From Eremomyces bilateralis CBS 781.70 (lineage: Eukaryota; Ascomycota; Dothideomycetes; Eremomycetales; Eremomycetaceae), in assembly GCF_010015585.1 (NCBI RefSeq), contig NW_022985069.1, positions 408,744-472,743 on the forward strand: DNA of 64,000 nt, given 5' to 3'. Numbering within the stretch: the stretch's first letter is position 1; each line of letters opens with the position of its first letter. The translations under genes were made by a program, and so were the position numbers. Positions 27,013-37,042 of this stretch are shown in pieces. Under the pieces are notes generated by a model. That model did not search any database, was not told the DNA's origin, and saw only the letters and a list, made by a program, of their open reading frames with translations.

Positions 27013-28677
27013 TTAATTAGGAAGTAGGCTAGGATCTACGTTTTCTGGTATAGCTAACTGAGGCATTGAACAGGTCTCAACTCGATGTCCTGGCTCGCGA
27101 CAGCGTCCGCAACGTCGCTGGCGCCTTCCAGGAGCGTCACTAGAAGCACCATTTTGACTGATTATATCTTGATCCCGACGTTGTTCAACTAATTGAAGCC
27201 CATCAGTAATTGAGCGCGTGTCAGCGCCCTTAAGCACTTTTTTTTTTCGTTGTTTGCGCTTTGATAGCGTCTCGTTTGCCTTCCGAAGCTTTCCTATCTC
27301 AACCTCCATGATTGAAGCTCCGTGCGCGATCATTTGAACACCCTTCTCAAGGCTTGTAAAGCTTTCTAAAAGCGATGTTGGGGAGGTATTTTGATGTCTT
27401 TGAAGGCGCTGTCGTATGTACTCCGTTTGGGATCCTATTTCAGCGACATTGCGTGGTGTTTGCGACACCCATTGAGGGATCTCTGGTAATGGCGTCGGGG
27501 TCCGTAATCGGACATCAAGCTTTGAAATAACAGCTTCTGGATCGAAAGGCACTAATCCTGCGCCTCTGAAGGCGCCCTGGATATTCTCCGTAGCAATTGC
27601 TTTTTCGAAGGCGGTCTTGAAAGCAGGTAAAAAGTCCTCTTCCGTGATGTGGTTGATGCGGCACCGGATAAAGTCCTCAATCTCCTTGCTATACGCGCGC
27701 TTCAATGGCCCAAAACAGCCAACGTCGAGGGGTTGTAGCAAATGTGATGAATGCGAAGGCATGCAGAGAGTAATGATCTTCTGGTCCTTGCAGAAATCCT
27801 GGAATTGGATAGTGTCATGGCTATTATGGCCATCCATAATCAAAAGCCGATAGGCGCCAGTCGTACGGTCTTCTGTGAAGCGATTAAAATGCTTTAACCA
27901 CTCAAATCCATGCTCAAGGGACGTCCAGCCCTTCTCGCTAACTGATAGAACCCAATCAGGCCTATCCGCAATCGCCTCGTACGAGGTATTGTAATGTCGA
28001 GCGCCTTTGAAGATGATGAAGGGTGGGACAACCCAACCTTGCGCGCTGGCAGCAATGATCGATGTTACCCATTCTGTATTGCCTGGCTGCAAGGTTTTTG
28101 GAGTCTGACGTCGTTCGGTACCCGTGATGACCATGCGTGTCCCGATTACGCCCATTTGAAAGCCAACTTCATCAAAGTTGTAAGTATCTTCATCCAGGAT
28201 GCCGTATTTTGCCTTCACGTTGCGTACGAGGCGAAACCACGCGCCAATAATCTCTGGATCTTCGTTCAGGGCTCTTTTATAGTCGTACTTTCGATTAACA
28301 CGTGTTTTGAGCTCTGGAACGCGTTGTACGAATCTCGATGGCCAATTGATACCAACGTGAGCCTGACCGCGATCGGTGAGTAGCTTATTGGCTATATCTC
28401 GCAACATATCGTAATTGAGTTGAAATCCGCGCGCATCGACGTCGATGCAATAGTCGATAATCACCCTCTCTTCTGTATTTGAGAGCTTTTTCGAATTCGG
28501 AACGCAATCGCTTCGTGCAGTCATTCCGTTGCGGCGGTCACGTAAGGTACTCCACGGGACGTTGTAAGCTTTTGCAGCTTCTCGAATTGATTGAACTTGG
28601 TCTTGTTCGATAGTCTGGATGGCTAGGTTCATTCTAGCTTCATTTGAAGGTAATTGAGGGCGCTGTTGTTGAGACAT
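27013..28677 (-). CDS. Fot1/pogo-type transposase, intact
   Basis: 554-aa transposase in one exon with no interruption. Domains in order: Psq-type helix-turn-helix at about 12-55 (SIREAAKAYNVPWSTLRDR); a second CENP-B/Tc5-type helix-turn-helix at about 62-135; and a DDE core with Asp169 (YNFDEVGFQMG), Asp282 (LIMDGHNSHD) and Asp318 (LLQPLDVGCFGPLKRAY). The last two Asp are separated by 35 residues, so it is DD35D as expected for Fot1-like enzymes. A basic stretch (KRKQRKKK, about residues 476-483) may be a nuclear signal. Near the C-terminus a CCHC zinc knuckle is seen (CGRCREPGHRVETC). The ATG at 28677 lies 34 bp inside the right inverted repeat. Confidence 0.96.
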   Translation of the reverse strand: MSQQQRPQLPSNEARMNLAIQTIEQDQVQSIREAAKAYNVPWSTLRDRRNGMTARSDCVPNSKKLSNTEERVIIDYCIDVDARGFQLNYDMLRDIANKLLTDRGQAHVGINWPSRFVQRVPELKTRVNRKYDYKRALNEDPEIIGAWFRLVRNVKAKYGILDEDTYNFDEVGFQMGVIGTRMVITGTERRQTPKTLQPGNTEWVTSIIAASAQGWVVPPFIIFKGARHYNTSYEAIADRPDWVLSVSEKGWTSLEHGFEWLKHFNRFTEDRTTGAYRLLIMDGHNSHDTIQFQDFCKDQKIITLCMPSHSSHLLQPLDVGCFGPLKRAYSKEIEDFIRCRINHITEEDFLPAFKTAFEKAIATENIQGAFRGAGLVPFDPEAVISKLDVRLRTPTPLPEIPQWVSQTPRNVAEIGSQTEYIRQRLQRHQNTSPTSLLESFTSLEKGVQMIAHGASIMEVEIGKLRKANETLSKRKQRKKKVLKGADTRSITDGLQLVEQRRDQDIISQNGASSDAPGRRQRRCGRCREPGHRVETCSMPQLAIPENVDPSLLPN

Positions 28678-28711
28678 TGCGAAAAAACCATGATGATCGC
28701 TGTTATGGAGA

Positions 28712-28758
28712 TGAGGTGGGCGACTCGGTGGTTTGGGCGACTCGCTGGTGGATTACGT
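28712..28758. repeat. Right terminal inverted repeat of the Fot1-like element
   Basis: 47 bp, an exact reverse complement of 26913-26959, ending GGATTACGT just before the TA target duplication at 28759-28760. Confidence 0.95.
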
Positions 28759-28760
28759 TA

Positions 28761-29259
28761 AGTTAACTACCTAACTATGTACTTGTTAATGCCCGAGAAT
28801 TCATATTTGGATACAGTCATTCGTCCCTCAGAAGTTGGGGAGTGGGGCACACTAACATGCCTCTGAAGGCGACAACCAAGCCGAATACTGCGTGATGGCA
28901 GTATCTTTTAAGGTGAAGAAAGCAAATCGAGGGCTTACATCAACAGCTATCCTTTTCTATGAATAGCCTTTAACCGTGCTCAGACGGTTGATGAATTGAT
29001 TGGTATTATTGTTGCTTTTGGTTGCTGGTGCTGCGCAGGCCCACAGGGCATGACATGCTGGTCAAATACCGTAACTCCAGTCGAACAAAATGAGAAACTA
29101 AAGCGAGTATCGGACTCCACTGAGGGCAAACAAAGGAATTGAAGATACTGTATGATCTCGGCAACTCCTTATCGGTATATATGCCTTAATTATGTACTTA
29201 TCTTATATGCGATATTCTCCATCTGGTCAAATCATGATCATCTCCGGAGTCCAAACATC
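28761..29259. other. Intergenic region right of the transposon
   Basis: 499 bp between the element and the aminopeptidase stop. It probably contains the displaced original promoter of the PHO13-like gene and the aminopeptidase 3' untranslated region. No gene seen. Confidence 0.5.
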
Positions 29260-30891
29260 TCAAAGCACCGAGTCCACCAGCACCTTCGCTTCCAACTCGC
29301 CATAATGTTCAAAGAAGCCCTCGAACAACCGAATAGCATGTCCCACATCATCCGCACCACCACACTCCCGAATGCTATGCATCGACAACTGCGGGTTCCC
29401 CAAATCCAAGGTCCTCGCCCCCATCTTCGCACTGAGCATCGGCCCGATCGTGCTTCCGCACGAGCTGTCATTCCGCACCACGAATAGCTGCAACGGCGTC
29501 TTGGCCCGCTGCGCGACTTCTTGCAAGAGGACGATCCCCGGCGAGTTGGTCGCATACCGCGCGTTCGCGTTGATCTTGATCACCGGGCCCTTGTTCATCT
29601 CCGGGCGGTGCGAGGACTCGTATTTCTGCGGGTAGTTGGGGTGGACGGAGTGAGCCATGTCGGCCGAGACGAGGAAGGACGTCGCCAGTGTCTGCTCGAA
29701 CGTGGTGGACTCATCGTCGACCTTGTCATAGCTGCGGTCGCTGTCATCGTTGGAGCCGGCGAACGCGTCGTGTGGGAGCGCAGAGAGGCGGCGGAGGACG
29801 GCAGGGAGGAGATTAGAGTCGGCGCCTTGCGCGGTCCGGCTGCCGATTTCCTCGTGGTCGAAGAGGGCGATAAGGCGGATGCTCGGGTCGGAGTCGAGGG
29901 TGTCGGGTTTCGAGAGCGATGTGATGAGGCCTTCGACTGCGCAGTAAGACATCACGAGATTGTCGAGGCGCGCGGAGAAGATGAGCTCGTTGTTGAGGCC
30001 GCCGAGACAGGATTTTTGGGTGTCATAGAGGACCAGCTCGAAGTCGAGGATGGCGGAGGGATCTACGGCGGCCTCTTCTGCAATGAGTTCGACGATGCGT
30101 GGGTTATGTCGGTTGGTGACCGTCTGCAACGGCTCAAACGGTGCATCCGACACAGACGTTTTCTTCAATTGCTCGGCAGCTTCGTCTTCACTGGATTTGC
30201 CCTTTCTATTCAATTCCGCAGCAATGAGCCCTGCGATAGGGAGCAGTTGCGTCTCCTTGTTGAAGGAGAAGGTTTCCTGTCGGTCCAGATGTATGGCAAG
30301 CGTCGGAATCCGCAATATGGGTCGATCAATCTTTACCAGCTTCTGGACTATGCCACCCTTGTTGTCTTTCACCATCACCCTTCCCGCGACACTTAAGTCC
30401 CGGTCGAACCATGTGTGCCAGATACCTCCACCGTACGTCTCAACACCAACTTGAATAAAGCCTTCCGCTTGTTTTGTGGAGACAGGCTTGATTCTCAGGC
30501 ATGGAGAATCGGTGTGGGCTCCGACCATTCCAACGGGGTTGCCCGGTTTCCATTTCTTGCCGATGGCGAAGGCGACTATAGAAGAGGAGTTGCGGGTGAG
30601 GTAGTATTTGCCCCCTGGCTTCAGCTTCGAAGCCCAAGGATCCCGTTCCTATCATACGTAAGGCTAATATCCGCGAGAACTGTTGGACACCATATAGGAA
30701 AAATACCTGGATGGGCTTGAAGCCGGCCTTCTCCAGGAGCTCTCGTGCTGATTTAACGGCATGGAAAGCTACGATTGGTTAGTGGACTCGGTGCATAGAG
30801 GCATCTCGTATTTGTTTTGTAGGGACTTACGGGTTGGAGAAGCATTGACGAAGTTCAAGAAGCTTTCTGCATGCTTTGCTTGAGATGCCAT
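29260..30891 (-). CDS. Aspartyl aminopeptidase (M18 family)
   Basis: Metallo-aminopeptidase of family M18 that removes N-terminal Asp or Glu in cytosol or vacuole. Three exons: 30891-30831, 30768-30707 and 30648-29260 (introns of 62 and 58 bp), giving 503 aa. The start MASQAKHAESFLNFVNASPT matches the usual short N-terminal exon. Metal and catalytic motifs: GAHTDSPCLRIKP (His, Asp), FSARLDNL (Asp), FDHEEIGS (catalytic and metal Glu), SADMAHSVHPNY (Asp) and LSMHSIRE (His). All expected ligands are present. It diverges from cdh1 over a 1.1-kb shared upstream region. It resembles DNPEP/Ape4 rather than Ape1, since no vacuolar propeptide is visible. Confidence 0.95.
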
Positions 30892-31970
30892 TGATGACTA
30901 GGACTAGATGAGATCCAATAAGTGTGCCTGAGAGCCTGACTCCGTTGACTTGACGATCAACTTGAACCGATGGAATGAGATGCTGCTGTTGCTGTTGTTC
31001 TTGTATGCTCGTGCCGTCGTCGTGTTCCACTTGGTTGGTCTGATCGGGATATCTTGCGGATCAGACGCTGGAACATGGAGCTGTGCAGGGAAGATGGGGC
31101 GGGGGAGCACGGGGCAAGTGTGGCCGTACAACCGTTGGAGCCTCGTGGCCAATCAAGCGCGAGTGCCCAACTCACTTCACTTCACCAGTTCTCACCCTGC
31201 GCGGCTTCGCGTAGTGCGTCGTTCAAAACAAGAGAGAACACGTCCTGAATCATCACAACAACCCATCATTATCATCCCTTAATAGCACTCCTCACTCCTT
31301 TCTCTTCCTCTTTACAATTCAGTTGTGCATTATCCCTTCTCTCCCTTTCTAATCCCTCTTTGGTGTGTGGGCTGCTTTTTTGCTGATTTTCTGGACGTGT
31401 GACACGCCCCTTTTGTGCCTCGTGGAAAGTGGAAAGCGGAAAGCGCGTCTTGGTCCCTTGAGGTTGCCAGGGGTCCGGGCGTTGTAAATAAGGCAAAGCT
31501 TCGGAAGTTGCGAAGCTCACATCCCCGTTGCGACTTCCCTACAACAACATCATCACCACATCCTCCGACCAACCGCTCTACCATCTCCTCCTCGACTTCC
31601 TCCCACAGCCACCACGAATTCCTCCCGCACGATCGCTTCACGAAAAATAATCCTACATCCTGCACTTGGCCATGCACTACCCCCACCGAAGACCTTGATT
31701 GGAGGCACATCGCAGCGTGACCTGCCGATTTCCAGGACCCTGGACACTTGGGAACTGACTCCACGGCCGCCATCCACGCAAACATTCACTCCAACCTCTT
31801 GATAGCGTTCCCAAAGGAATCAATTTGCACTTGTGAAGATTCTGGAACTTGCGCACACTCACTCTGGATCGGAAATCCAAGGCGCTTGTGACTGGTACGA
31901 CTCCTGCAGCATCGCTTTATCAGTCTGCACACCTGCGACCCCAGGCCCTCTTTACCCTTTTATCTTGAAC
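30892..31970. other. Bidirectional promoter and long 5' leader of cdh1
   Basis: 1.08 kb between the divergent aminopeptidase and cdh1 genes. An in-frame upstream ATG at 31833 would extend Cdh1 by 46 residues, but that stretch looks non-conserved and non-acidic, unlike the usual N-terminus. No separate gene is supported. Confidence 0.5.
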
Positions 31971-34014
31971 ATGCCGCATTCGGACCACAATACAGTCATT
32001 ATTGAAAGCGGAGGAATAGGAGGAAAAGACACATTACAAACGCCGAAACTGCTCTCTCCGCCAGAAACGAAAACACCACCCACTCTCCCTACCAAACGAC
32101 ATCACGACCCCGCGGCGATGAGCGAGCGAAAGCGCGAGTCGGAACCGGTAGATCCGAATGCGCTAAGTAAGGCATTGGAGCAGTTTGAGAATGCCTCTCG
32201 CCCAAGAGACCACACACCAGGCGCAAGTCCAAGTCGCAAGCGGCAACGAGTCTACGGTGATCGGTGAGTGATGACATAGAACATGCTTACCATCATGCTC
32301 TCTCCTGGCGCACTAGACACATACTGATATTCTTAAGATTTATTCCTAATCGATCTGGACAAGATCTCCAAGCGAACTTCAGCTTACTGAACGACGATGG
32401 ATCACCCTCCACTCCCCGATCGCAGCGCAGGCAGCCAAATCACGAGCTGCACTTTCAAAAAAGTACGCCTTCACAGAGTTCGAAGTTTATACATTGTCTC
32501 ACATGTCAACAGCAGAAGAGGCCAACCGTACCTATGCCACCATTCTCCGCGCCGAGATGTTCGATAACTCTATTCCCAAAAACGACAGCTCATCCAGAGC
32601 ACATACACCTCCAAATCAGGCGTCGGCACTCCCGACAAGTAACCTGACACCCTCTACTCCTCACAAAAACCTTTTCAGCTATCTCTCCCCCGCTCGAAAT
32701 TCCTTCGGCCAGTTCACGCCTTCGAGAACACCCCACAAGCATGGACCGAACATAAACCCCAATTCTGAAATCTACAGCCTATCCCCTGTCAAGCAGTCGT
32801 CACAGAAAATGCTCCTCACTCCTCGCCGGCAGCCTCGAGCTGTTAGCAAAGTACCGTACAAAGTTCTGGACGCCCCAGATCTTGCTGATGACTTCTACCT
32901 GAACTTAGTTGACTGGGGAAATACGAACATTCTCGGCGTGGGTCTTGGCAGTTGCGTGTACATGTGGAACAGTCAATCAGGAAAGGTGACCAAGTTGTGC
33001 GAGCTCAATGATGACTCAGTTACCAGTGTAAATTGGATACAGCGGGTATGTTGCCAGCAAGCTCTTTCCATTTGGAGGCCATTCTAACATCACATGCAGG
33101 GCTCACACCTTGCAATCGGCACATCACGCGGGTTTGTCCAAATCTGGGATGCCAATTCACAACGACGCCTCCGAACAATGACTGGTCATACCGGCCGGGT
33201 TGGCGCCCTTGCATGGAACTCGCATATTCTCACCTCGGGTTCCAGGGATCGCAGCATCCTCCACCGCGATGTCCGCTCACCGGATCAGTACCTTACAAAA
33301 CTCACGGGCCATAAACAGGAGGTATGTGGGCTCAAGTGGAATTCCGAGGACAACCAGCTCGCCTCCGGTGGAAACGACAACAAACTGATGGTCTGGGAAA
33401 ATCTCCACACCGAGCCCCTCTACCGATGGTCGGAGCATTCGGCCGCTGTTAAGGCCATCGCATGGTCTCCACACCAACGAGGCCTCCTTGCATCAGGCGG
33501 TGGTACCGCAGACCGGACGATCAAGTTCTGGAACACTCAAATCAGCGCCCAAGGGGCCAGCAACGCTGCCGCCGCGGCCGCCATGTCCATCGGCACGACC
33601 ATCACCGGGACTGATACCGCAACAGCCCACGAAGATTTCAACTTCGGGGCCGCTGCACCGGTCTCTCCACCCGTCGCCCCACCCCCGGCAAACCTGATCA
33701 ACAGCTACGACACGGGTAGCCAAGTGTGTAACCTGGCATGGTCGCGAAACAGCAACGAGATCGTCAGCACGCACGGGTATTCCCAAAACCAGATCATCGT
33801 GTGGAAATACCCGAGTATGAGCCAGGTGGTCAGTTTGACCGGCCACACGTACCGCGTCTTGTACCTTGCTATGAGCCCGGACGGCAGCGTCATCGTCACC
33901 GGAGCGGGCGACGAGACGTTGCGGTTCTGGAACGCCTTCCGAAAACGCGAGCGGAGTGGTTTCGGCGTCGGCGGCAGCGGCCTCGGTGTTGAAGGATGGG
34001 GTACGATCAGATGA
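31971..34014 (+). CDS. cdh1: APC/C activator Cdh1 (Fizzy-related WD40 protein)
   Basis: WD40 substrate adaptor that activates the anaphase-promoting complex at mitotic exit and in G1. Four exons: 31971-32263, 32338-32462, 32513-33045 and 33100-34014, giving 621 aa. The C-box is YGDRFIPNRSGQDLQ, with its Arg codon split by intron 1. The downstream block NLFSYLSPARNSFG and the conserved linker KVLDAPDLADDFYLNLVDW are Cdh1-like rather than Cdc20-like. Seven WD repeats follow (e.g. SHLAIGTSRGFVQIWD, LASGGNDNKLMVWEN). The protein ends in the IR tail (GTIR) used to dock on the complex. Many SP/TP sites in the N-terminal third fit CDK control. A roughly 50-residue Ala/Pro-rich insertion interrupts the fifth or sixth blade. 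Confidence 0.94.
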
Positions 34015-37000
34015 CGAACGACATCGACGCAGGCGCGAGGATGAACAAAATGGGGCTCTAGATTCATGTTTTTCACATCTCTGGCATACTTAACGACACG
34101 CGGCATGACGGCGGGAATTTGGCGTTTGCGGCTTGTTTCTGGCGAATCCGTGCATTTCGGTCGCCTTTTCGTTGAGCAACCTTTCTCTATATCTCGTTTC
34201 CCGGGGGCTTCCTCCCCACCATTTGCATCCGCATCGGCGTTGCGAAGCATGGTCGGCGAGTTTGACGCGAGGACATCGGTTTTCGGTGCTGGGCGGGGCG
34301 TTTTGAGGCGTCTGTCAATAGATGAATTATGGAGGAATGTGGGGGTGGACGCTAAACGGACGAGGAAACGACAGAGCCATGGATGATGTGACGGTGGGCT
34401 GGTTTTTTTTGCTTGATGCATGTATCTACGTCAGCCGCGGGGGATCCCATTTTCGAATGCTCGCGTGAGGGAGACGCGGCGCTCGCTCAGTAGATAGGGA
34501 TGAAATGGAGATGCTCATCTTGGCTCGACGTCTTTTAGTCAGTGACATTCTGGAGGAGTAGCTCGGAGGGCACAAATTCTGTCGTTCCATCCGTCCGGTG
34601 AATGGGTTTCCAGTCGTCTTGTGAGCTGGTCCCGCGGTTACATCCATATCGGGCATGGAACAGTATGAGTGCGAGATACGATGACACCGCTGGATCTCAA
34701 GAACTGGACACGACAGGAAGAACAAGGGGAAACCAGAGTACGAACCACCACTCATGTCGGCCCGAAAGGGCTTTTCAGATCTCCCATTGACCTGGAAAAT
34801 GCGGACGTTCTAACTTCGAATGGAAAACCCCCGTCGGCAGATGCCAGGTAGGCGTGTTGATGGGTAAATTCAAAATCAAAATTGATATCCCGATTTAGGA
34901 ACATGTCATAGATGAATAGTTTGAATACGGGACGATGGAACGGAATGAGGCTAGCAGGGGACTCAAGGCTACCAGGCGTTGAAGCTTGACGTCGTTTAGA
35001 GTTCAGTCAGATCTGACTTAGGGGTGATATTCCGTATTGCGTGAGATATAACCGTTTTATATGACTCAAATTCGTACGCAGTATGTACTGGAACGAAACG
35101 ACGGCGAACCAGGGCAGGTGGTGTAAATGAAGCAGCTCCATGATATCCATCACACTTGAGCTCCTGTGTCTAAGAATTCAATTTAGCCAGAAGATCCTGA
35201 TGCAAGGACACGAGACATCAGATGCCAGTCTAGGGAAATGGATTCAAATGGTGTCTGGTTCATCGAGGGGCTGCCGGGCTGGTGCGCGCCGACGGGAGAT
35301 CTTCGGGCTAGACCCCGGAAATGTGGCGTCAAAATCTCCGTCCGATCCAACGTAAGAGAATTCCAGAAACTAGAGGACATGGGAATCCGGACCAGGGCAA
35401 TGATGGTTCAGTATGCTCAATGGAAGGATGCAAGCATGAACGTGAAGTTGAAATGGAAGTTGAATTGAGGGTCCAATTTCGGCGCGGAGGACGTTGGTCC
35501 GGGGATCCCAGACAGCCAGACTGGCCACTGGGGAAGCTCGGTCTACTCCCGCTGCTAACGCCTAGTTAACACCAACTATATTCAATCTCCGTGTCTCTGT
35601 TTGAATTTTTTCCTCACCGTTCTCGACGCCATGTCGATTTGGGCAAAGCTGGCAGGCACCTTGTCTTATTGGAGCCGAAAATTGTCGCATCAATGGATAT
35701 ACCTTGGGGAGCCCCCGGAGTCCATGTAAATATGCCACCAGTCATCGTTCCGCATCATCCCCAGCGGGGCCAGCCCTGTGGTTCCGGATATGCATCAAAC
35801 ATCGCTGACACTAGCATGCCTAGACTTCAAGGTTATTATGGACCTAGCGGGACGAGAATCAAAGAGTTGGATTAGGATTCTGAAGATTATCCGTCTAATA
35901 TCGCTCCTTATGAGTTATGCGACGTGATCGCAACACCACCTTCACCTCGGCCCCCGGTTTGACGATCCTACCCAGTCCAGCCAGCCTAACTGTCACTACG
36001 ATTGACTACTTCCATACGCTGAGCAATGAAGGCGGCTGACGATGCCTTTGGGGAAGACTAAGGCCTCGGCCCGTTTCTCCCGCTTCTCCCGCTTCCTCAG
36101 CTTTGAAGAAGCTGGATAGACCTCTGGAAGTCATACCGGCTAAATGGAACCAGCCGTGGCCTGACAGCCATGGCATTGAATTAGCCAAATCGACAGTAGG
36201 ACGTCAAAGCATGGAGGAGGCCGTCAGTTGATAGTGGCGTCCATCAATATGCACAGCATGCACCAGCGGCTCTGTGGGGTTCCAACCGTTGCTCCTACCG
36301 ATTCCGCCAGTCATATAAGCTTTTTGACCACTCTGTTAGTCGGAAAATCATCCTGTTCCCGAAATTGTGCCGGTGTCACATTCGCCTGGCCGGCTCAATA
36401 GCGAGTACTAATTATGTATGGATCATCATACGGCTTGCTTGTTCCACGAGATTGAAGCTATCACAAGCCACAGTGCTCCTCCGTCACGATATTCAACCGT
36501 CCAACTGGGTATGATTGACCCGGATCGTGGACAGTAACCATCACAATCGAATCGCAAGCTTCAGCAAACCCTCATCCATCCCGGGGTCCAGAACTATCCC
36601 GCAGTTGAAGCTAGGGCTGGGAAAATTATGGGTCGATTATACCAGCATTGCCCCTCTTCTCGTGATAGTCTGTGGCCAGGTTGCATCGATGTCGATAGCT
36701 TTACGGCTATTTCAGCGATGAAGCATCGAGCATGGATGTCGAATCCATACCGGACCCTTTAGGCGTTAGGCCATGCGTCCGGGCCAGGGTTGCATACTTC
36801 CTGGAGATTATGGTCTTTCCATATTTGTGTCTCTCATTTGTTCTTATAATCATGGGATTTCCATCCAGGTCCCAAGACGTTCCTCCAACCGGTCTTCATA
36901 AGGGACGAGATCCTGGTGCTGAGTCTTATTGTCTCTCGACGTCCCCTATTTCGGTAGACTTCCATTCAGTCACCGTGTTCTCTGAAACCTTTGTCTATCA

Positions 37001-37042
37001 TAACTCCATTCCGTGGCCCTAAGGTCAGAGCATTGTGCTACT
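34015..37042. other. 3.0-kb intergenic region upstream of the sugar transporter
   Basis: Between cdh1 and the transporter, both on plus. Open frames here are short and lack domains. A 238-codon minus frame reaching 34421 is mostly antisense to cdh1. The region should contain the cdh1 3' end and the transporter promoter. No repeats longer than a few units were noticed. Confidence 0.5.

Larger units (their letters stand above)
26913..28758 (-). mobile_element. Complete Fot1/pogo-type DNA transposon (Tc1/mariner superfamily)
   Basis: 1,846-bp element flanked by TA on both sides (26911-26912 and 28759-28760), the target duplication expected for this superfamily. The ends are 47-bp inverted repeats that match perfectly. 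Inside is one uninterrupted transposase gene on the minus strand. Identical ends, an intact frame and a clean duplication indicate a recent insertion; mobility today is inference. The element separates the PHO13-like gene from its former upstream region. Confidence 0.95.

Noticed and set aside
29521-30396. 291-codon frame antisense to the aminopeptidase
   Set aside because: It lies wholly opposite a well-supported M18 exon; the open frame is a by-product of its codon usage.
33705-34421. 238-codon minus frame over the cdh1 3' end
   Set aside because: Mostly antisense to the WD40 exon, with no recognisable domain.
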